Of a stretch of DNA of 64,000 nucleotides, positions 57,915-64,000 are shown piece by piece (the stretch's first letter is position 1; each line of letters begins with the position of its first letter). A model generated the notes under the pieces. It was not told the origin of the DNA. It saw only the letters and a list, made by a program, of their open reading frames with translations, and did not search any database. The DNA is taken from contig JASANC010002487.1 of assembly GCA_030248135.1 (NCBI GenBank), positions 1 to 64,000 of the forward strand, given 5' to 3'. Source of the DNA: Theristus sp. LFF4_11. Its lineage: Eukaryota; Nematoda; Chromadorea; Monhysterida; Xyalidae. The translations under genes were made by a program, and so were the position numbers.

Positions 57915-59930
57915 ATGCAAATGGTTTTGCCTGAGAGCCGCGCCATTCAAACTGTTCTTATCTGCAGTTCTGTTGTCGGTTTTCTGGTTTTCGTGACCAA
58001 AATGAAACAATTTGGCATGAAAATGACCGCCGAGACAAACTCAGAATTGAAATCGAATGAAAGACACCAGAAAACTTCGACTGAAGTTCCTTCATTGAGA
58101 AACTGGGTGCTGCAAAATTTGCGCCATCCAGAGAAGAATATCAAGTTTTATGAATTGGATCGACCGAATGACGTGGATTACTCACAATTCGGTCAAACAA
58201 GGATTATTCTAAGCAAATATTTGAATAACCAGAAAAATGGACGGTTTGTTGAGGTGAGAAAAAACTGCCTGTACAACGGCGTTAACAAAACAAAAACAAT
58301 GACTCTTCTTTGTTTGGGTGTAAATGTAAAAGAGCTTTTCCAAAGCCTCGTCCTGACTAACTCACCCAATGGTATAAAAGTAGGTTAGGTCTGTTTAAAA
58401 ATTGCTTAGCTTCCGAAGAATTTTAGATGACTCCAATCATTCAGCAAGAAGTCGTGTTTTGTATTTTGTCGACGATTCGACTCGTCACTCAGTTCCTCAA
58501 CTCTCTAACAAATAAAACATTCTCAGCTCGGTGCGCACGACGGCGAGAAATATTCGAACAGCTTGATGCTGGAGAAGTCGTACAATTGGACTGGAGTGTT
58601 GATCGAGGCAAACGCGCGCTCGTTTCAGGCACTGCTGAGGAGACGACGAAAGGCGCACAGTTTGAATGTGAGTGAGCGGGAATGAAATGATGCTTGGAGT
58701 GATATTTTGAAGTAACAAAACAATGGTGCCGTCGAAATGTGAACGGGTCGCTGCAAGCAAATTTGGCGTTGAAATGCAAATGCCAACCTCAATTCATTGC
58801 GTTTCAGCCAACCTTCTTGATTGGGAAGAAAAACTAGAGCCAACTTTTAAAATTGGCAAAATTTAGCTTAGAAATTTAAAAAATTGTACGATCAGGTTTT
58901 TTGTAGGCTTGCATCGATTCAGTCCGTCGACCGACGCCGTGTCAATTCATGGGCGGCCTTGGCGTTCAGGGACGCCTATCAAGGTCTGGCGATCTTCCCA
59001 CTGCGATGCATACAGTCACCTGTGTGCCGCTGTCAAGTGTCTTTGAAGGTGCGGTATTCACATGCAGTCGAACTCTCAATTATAGGCAATCAGCTGATTG
59101 GTTGGTGATCACGTGATGCATGCTTTCTGTGCATGGTAGACTCTTCGTCTCCACCAAAAGCAATGCCTGCACAGAGAGCATGCATAACGGGATTGCCACC
59201 AACCAATCAAATGATTGCCTATACTTTAGAGTTCGATTGTATATCTCACCTTAGACCTTACTATCTTCGGCTCCAACTATTTATTGAAGGTTTTCGTTGA
59301 GATATATTGATTGCTTTGTGTTGTTTGAAATGTGACAAAGGGAGAATACGCCAAAAAGACGTTCTCACTGACGGTATTTCCATAGACAGCTCTCAATTGG
59401 ACCTCGGCCGATTTATTGTCAGTCGATGTTGAAGGCAACGAATTAGCGGTGCTCGTTTCGGCGCAATTGTTGCGCTACCGTGTGCGATTGTTGCAGGTAC
59501 ATGACACGTACATGAGATTTATTTTTTTGTGCAAATCCTGAGTTTGATTGAGATGCGCTGATTGGCAACTTGTGTGGTTATAAAACACAGCTTGTATGGT
59601 TGTTTTTTAATTTTTTTGATAATGGAAATGAAGTTTTGGAACACTGCTGTGGTTTCGGAGGTTTTTGCCTGCCCGGCGCCACAGGTATGGCCATGGTCCA
59701 TGAAACAAGTTTATTGATTTTAATATGCATTTTTTGGGCTCCGCCCACGCGCGACACTTTTTAATTTTCTCAAATTTTTAAAGGTTGAATGCAAAAACTG
59801 CGACGAATCAAACAATGGCGGGAAACGATTCGTTTTGCGTCAATACTTGAGCGTGCTCGGATATGTGGAAGTGGACTATCTGTTCAATTTGGACTTGATC
59901 TTTCAGTTGCAAAGTGATGCTTACAAGTGA
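57915..59930 (+). CDS. FkbM-family methyltransferase, type II membrane protein (Star-like)
   Basis: Five exons, 57915-58253, 58527-58667, 58907-59048, 59390-59496 and 59784-59930, encode 291 aa with all phases closing. An N-terminal hydrophobic segment (about residues 12-28, TVLICSSVVGFLVFVTKM) suggests a type II signal anchor. The catalytic fold is of the FkbM / Methyltransf_21 type. Supporting motifs are GRFVE then LGAHDGEKYSNSL across the first junction, WTGVLIEAN, ACIDSVRRP after the second, and DLLSVDVEGNELAVL near residue 220. These correspond to the AdoMet-binding region and the conserved Asp-x-Glu-Gly motif. Membrane-anchored animal proteins with this domain include Drosophila Star, an EGF-ligand trafficking factor, so secretory-pathway localisation is likely; activity and substrate are unknown. 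It converges on the BAR-domain gene, with stops about 410 bases apart. Confidence 0.85.
59065..59239. mobile_element. MITE family A, copy 3 (FkbM gene intron 3)
   Basis: 175 bp with inverted termini CAGTCGAACTCTCAATTATA and TAGAGTTCGATTG and palindromic GATCACGTGATGCATGC arms. TA is present only on the right side. Confidence 0.65.
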
Positions 59931-60104
59931 TGCACAACGCTCACCAATTATTGCAATTCTTTTTTTTTGCATGATGGTAAGCGGACCTGGTATGTACACA
60001 AAGAAAAAACGTTGTGCGAGTGGATTTGAACTGGGTTCAGTATCACACGCTTCAACTCACAAGCAAAAAAGAACACTGCATGTGTACAGTATGTATGACC
60101 TATT

Positions 60105-60336
60105 TTTTTAAAAATGGCCCACTGAAATGACGTCATATGCCGCAAAACATGCGCTTGTCATTCACAGCAAACCAGACTTTTCCGTTTAGCCGATTTCTTC
60201 CCGTAAACAAATGGTGAATGTCGAATCAGTCACACCAAACTGACATTTTAGTGCCTGTAAATACTTTGACAAACGGGCGCGCGCTTTAAAAAAAGCAGAT
60301 GACGTCATTTTAGTCCGGACACGTTTGAATAAATGC
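60105..60336. mobile_element. MITE family F, copy 2 (inverted, between FkbM and BAR genes)
   Basis: Reverse-oriented relative of 17405-17628, sharing the core AGCCGATTTCTTCCCGTAAA and TGACGTCA at both ends. It stops about 7 bases from the BAR stop codon. Confidence 0.65.
60328..60333 (+). terminator. Candidate poly(A) signal of the FkbM gene, within a MITE terminus
   Basis: AATAAA lies about 400 bases past the FkbM stop, at the end of the family F element and only 10 bases from the BAR gene stop on the other strand. If used, the FkbM 3' UTR would be largely MITE-derived and would overlap the end of its neighbour. Confidence 0.3.
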
Positions 60337-60342
60337 ACAATA

Positions 60343-62801
60343 TCATGTTTTCTGTCGTTTCGCCGGCTTCGACCGTTGCTTCTTCGTGGTGGCGTTCTTT
60401 CGCGGCAGAATCGACGCCAGCGTTTTCTCGGTTTCTTCACAGACGGCCGCCGCCTTCGCGTGGAAGTCTCGTTCGAGCTCCAGGAATTTCCTGATCGTCA
60501 CGCGCTGCTGCTCTTTGCGCCGTGGCAGGTCGACGTCAAGCAGCGATAACACCTGTGGTGTGCACATCGATGAATTTGCATTAAAACCAAAAAACACACT
60601 CGACACTCACGAGAGGCCTCACACTCACACAGTGGCTGGCGGCAAGCACACACGGCTTACTTCAATGTTTCTGCGAACTTTTCAAATCCACATACTCAGA
60701 GACCTTGTCTGCCTGTTCGTTGAACTGTTGCACGGCCGTCTCGTACTCCGGCGCCAGTTTCTCCAGTTTCGCAATCGATCGCGCTTTCTCCACCTGTGGA
60801 TTTACAGGAGGAAACTGGATTGTAAAATCGTGGTAACTGAACGAATGCGAGTCTGTGGATTGTGGTTGGCCCAATTCGAGCCTTTTTCCTCGTCACAAAA
60901 TTCTAGACAAGCTGCGTAACATTTTGCCGCTATCAACGTTTTGATACTTGTTACTACTGACTAGTGAATGAATCGAGGCCCCGCAAAAAGCGCATCGTTG
61001 GTGTTCTAACAGTTATTGAGAAACCGCTGCGCTTAGTTTACCCTTAACAATAAGTTGAAGAATATCCTTATAATGATTGAATTAAGATGTGTACCAAAAG
61101 CGGGCGATTGACTACTCAACAAAATGTTTTTGTTGAACACTATATTTTCGCAGCGGGCACCTGGTTCTTCGCAAAGTCCATCTCGATGCGACGTTCATTC
61201 AACTGCTCGACATTACTGATGAAATCATCGTACCACACATCAATGAACTCCTCAAACGCGTCCAATCGTGAGCACGCAATCTTGGAAAAAAATATCAAAC
61301 AAAACTAAAATGCTGTTCTGACGATCATGTTAACTCTGTTATACGTAGTGTTGCACAGTTACGCACACACACCACGTGTCTGTGTAATGTGTGCCTTTGT
61401 CCATAACTAACCATGTTAACCAGAGTACACTGTATTCACACCATTATGCCATTTTATTGTCATGGTTAAAACAGTTAAAACGCGCTCGTAAATGTCTCTA
61501 AAGAGAGCGTACACGCGCGACAGGACACACCATATGCCAGAGCCGGACATCCAAGCGGACAAGACACCGGACACGAATTTTTCCGCGATGAGCACATGAC
61601 AATACAAACCTGAAACTGTAAATTCCTCCGTGCGAGATCCTCGTGCGCCTTCGCCAACGCGTTCAGTGCCGCCTTGGCGTGCGCGTCGTCGTTCCAGCTG
61701 GTGTTCGCGGCCTGCCGGAGCGCGTCAATCATGAAGTCGTACGTGTCCGGATGCAGATTGCCCTTCTTTCGCTCGCGACTGTCCGGTTGTAGTAGACGCT
61801 CGTAGCCGTCGTTCAACGCCTGCACCACCTCGAAGTGCTGTTTCACCTGTGTGTATGTGATGCGTGAGTGGCGGTTGAATGGGTGAAACACACAGAATGT
61901 TTGGAGACAGAGCAAACAGCGCGGCGACTTCATGTCTTTTTTGCAAAACGCACGTTTTTGCTGTAATTTTGTGTCGCGTTGCGAACGGGGGACACTCAGC
62001 TATCCACTCCACACACTAAACCACATGCAAAATTTGGTCCCCTTGCTTTCAGGTTTCAGAAACCGATGGGAGGAGCTACCAGGGTTAAAATCAACGGTTT
62101 TCCAAGGAAATTCTTCACTGCTAAATTCAGTCTTATAATTGTTCTAGTCTGCAATTGTAATTAATCTGATGAACTTCACGAAACATGAAAGTTGAAATGC
62201 GGTGCCGGAGCGGCAGCCATCAGCCATCAAATTTCTGAACGGTTTTCTGCTATTTATTCAAAATTCTCTTTTTTTTATAACCCGTCAAGTCTCAAGAGTA
62301 TGAGTGAATGGGGTATAACAAAAAGTTCACAAACCACGTCGCGTTGTCTCTTGTATTCCGGATTGAGTTCGGTCGCTTTTGCTACGCCCACCACTTCCAA
62401 AATTCGTTGACGAATCCGATTGAAACGACTCCCTCCTGAAAAAGTGTCGAAATTTCCAATTAAGTGCATATGGAACATTGTTTACTGTCTTAGTTTTCAT
62501 GGTTCTGCGATGGAAATCAATGGCTATAAAAGGTTTATATTGCAATTCAATTCCAAGTGCCACCCCCTTTCGGAGTCGAATCCTATCTCAGCAAATTTTG
62601 AATGTTGCGCAGTTCGAGGGTGATGAAAATGAGTCGCAGCTCTGCAAAAAAGAATAAGACACACAACTCGGGAAAAATAGTTGTGCCGGAACATCATCGA
62701 CGGGAATAACAAGAAAAAATGCGTTTGCCTTTTCTGCCACTTGGGTTGCCATCAGCACTGCTGCTGCCGCTGTTGCCGTGCGTCATTGAACCAGAGGCCA
62801 T
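60343..62801 (-). CDS. BAR-domain protein (nadrin/RICH- or endophilin-like, no SH3 or RhoGAP seen)
   Basis: Predicted membrane-curvature-binding coiled-coil protein of about 272 aa. Exons: 62741-62801, 62335-62435, 61610-61846, 61161-61280, 60704-60793 and 60343-60552; phases close. The N-terminus is low-complexity (MASGSMTHGNSGSSSADGNP). The BAR region starts SRFNRIRQRILEVVGVAKAT, like the FNRMxQ..VGRAEKTE start of RICH/nadrin BAR domains. It continues with YERLLQPDSRERKKG, VEQLNERRIEMDFAKNQV and FLELERDFHAKAAAV, the last two being typical BAR helix 2 and helix 3 segments. The protein ends in a basic stretch (RKNATTKKQRSKPAKRQK) that may bind membranes or act as a nuclear signal. Two junctions are less certain: the exon 1 donor (GTGGCA) and the exon 5 donor (GTCTCT), because the longer reading of exon 5 meets a stop. 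Confidence 0.75.
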
Positions 62802-64000
62802 ATGATGACAAAACAACACCAAATCGGCAATTGCTTGAGCGCTACTAATTGGATATTGTGTGAATTGGTCAACTGGAACTAGTATTTTTGAAAAATGATT
62901 GCCATTGGCTAATGCTACTGACATTTGCTCGAAATTTTATAGCCTCAGTGCAGTTTATAGGGGTTGCACTCCTGGGCACGGGACGTTTTGTTTTTCTTTG
63001 TTAGCATTTACCTGTGCCTATAAAAATTACCCAGCATAAAAAAACTATCGTGGTTCAATTCTCGTGAAATGCTCAGAGCCAGTAATTCCCGTTTATTGTT
63101 CTTGCTGATCCCGCTTATTTTTCAGATCCATGAGCACGTACCGATTGTTTTTTGTTTGGAGCCATGCTATGCCCGTTTAATTTTTTTTGAAAGCCGTTCC
63201 AGTCTATTTTTCAAAGCCAGCTGTTTTCCCACAAAAGTACAGACCAAAATGTTTCCGTGTTTTACTGCTCTGAGGAAGCCATTGTTTTAAAACTATTGAA
63301 GTTTGTTTGCTTTTTGGTTGTTCTGAGCCAATTGTCCCCGCTTATTATTTAAGCAAGCGGCTTGTTGTCAACAGCAAACAGAACGAACTGTTCCCTTAAA
63401 GTATTGCTCATACAAGGATTACACGAAATACCAACGCAATACCACGATGATACACAAAAACTAACACGCATAACCAAAAACGTCGCAAAAACAATGCATC
63501 AACAGAAAACCAAGCTCTTTTAATTGGATATCACTGTGTATCGGATTTATGCGTGAGCCCAAAATCAATCTCATGCCAAAGACTCTGACTCTCGAACTAC
63601 GGTATAGCTACGGTGCCCAAACTGTACCTGTGTCCAAAAAGCCACATGCTAAATGAATTGGCGACTTTCTTAATCGCTAAATGCCAGTGGTCCGGACTGC
63701 ACTACTCTGAGCAACAAAAACCCCATTCGCACCGTTTAGTTGCCACATTTTTTACATCATGACAAGACACGGCTATATATGGCTGATGGATAACACAACC
63801 GTAACCAACCTGTGGACAGCACAGTCTACATCTGCTTTCCCGAACCCGCCCCAGCAAAAACATGTGACTCAAACGGCGGTTTAACTTGTGCAAACAATCA
63901 TAAGCAACCGAGATATAGAACCGAGCGCCACGCGGCGATTTCGCTTTCTGTTTTCAATTCATTAAATTTTTTTGCGTTTTGTTGTCAGAAAGAATACAGA
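62802..64000. other. 5' flank of the BAR gene, no further gene recognised
   Basis: Contains a plus-strand CTATAAAAAT at about 63017 followed by an ATG at 63069 that opens a 73-codon frame with a hydrophobic start (LLFLLIPLIFQI). It has no homology I recognise and could be chance or a first exon. The rest, to the window edge, shows nothing I can identify. Confidence 0.35.

Larger units (their letters stand above)
59931..60342. other. Convergent 3' region between the FkbM and BAR genes
   Basis: Most of this interval is a family F element (about 60105-60336). Roughly 170 bases of unique sequence follow the FkbM stop. No gene is present. Confidence 0.45.

Noticed and set aside
62600..62645. Possible extra BAR-gene exon (ELRLIFITLELRNIQNLLR)
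   Set aside because: It has an acceptor-like start but no in-frame donor before a stop. The model without it keeps the phase.
63069..63290. 73-codon plus-strand frame with a hydrophobic start after a TATA-like sequence
   Set aside because: No homology and no downstream exon in the window; a chance frame is equally likely.

Overview
This window is metazoan nuclear DNA: intron-rich genes with GT-AG splicing, AT-rich introns and many short non-autonomous DNA transposons. No bacterial, viral or organellar gene was recognised. I place it, with moderate confidence, in a nematode. The beta-tubulin carries residue combinations I associate with nematode beta-tubulins ([35 protein letters not shown]). 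Its first three introns sit at the positions known from vertebrate beta-tubulins, so the species keeps ancestral introns. I cannot name the species.

Positions 1-34,900 hold a tandem array of SLC6-type sodium/chloride-coupled transporter genes, all on the minus strand. There are three complete 17-18-exon genes (7236-14825, 15469-23475 and 24732-32497; about 806, 820 and 818 aa). A fourth gene runs off the left edge (439-6547, exons 1-10). A fifth locus (34166-34868) keeps only intact exons 1 and 2. Exon sizes and phases match almost exactly across paralogues. All share an N-terminal GDC-x-PP motif, a TM1 with RFPALVF in place of the usual RFPYL, and (where the C-terminus is visible) a long tail with PYDALFRP and [10 protein letters not shown] motifs. 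Exons 1-2 of the fifth locus are phase-compatible with exon 3 of its neighbour, so it may be an alternative 5' end rather than a dead relic.

Positions 36,945-39,140 hold a minus-strand SETD9-like SET-domain gene that seems to have lost catalytic motifs. Positions 39,141-46,400 have no recognised gene but carry several repeats, including a hAT-type element with an 8-bp target duplication. Positions 46,404-56,428 hold an 11-exon beta-tubulin gene on the minus strand. Positions 57,915-59,930 (plus) encode an FkbM-family (Methyltransf_21, Star-like) type II membrane methyltransferase. Positions 60,343-62,801 (minus) encode a BAR-domain protein. The last two genes converge tail to tail.

The non-coding DNA is dominated by MITE-like elements. 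Families A, C and D have TA target duplications (Tc1/mariner-like). Family B is an 80-bp near-perfect palindrome, E has about 200-bp inverted-repeat units, and F carries CRE-like TGACGTCA at both ends. One D copy is nested in a C copy with the TA duplication intact, which is direct evidence of past movement. Two minisatellites lie inside introns of the 24.7-32.5 kb transporter gene.
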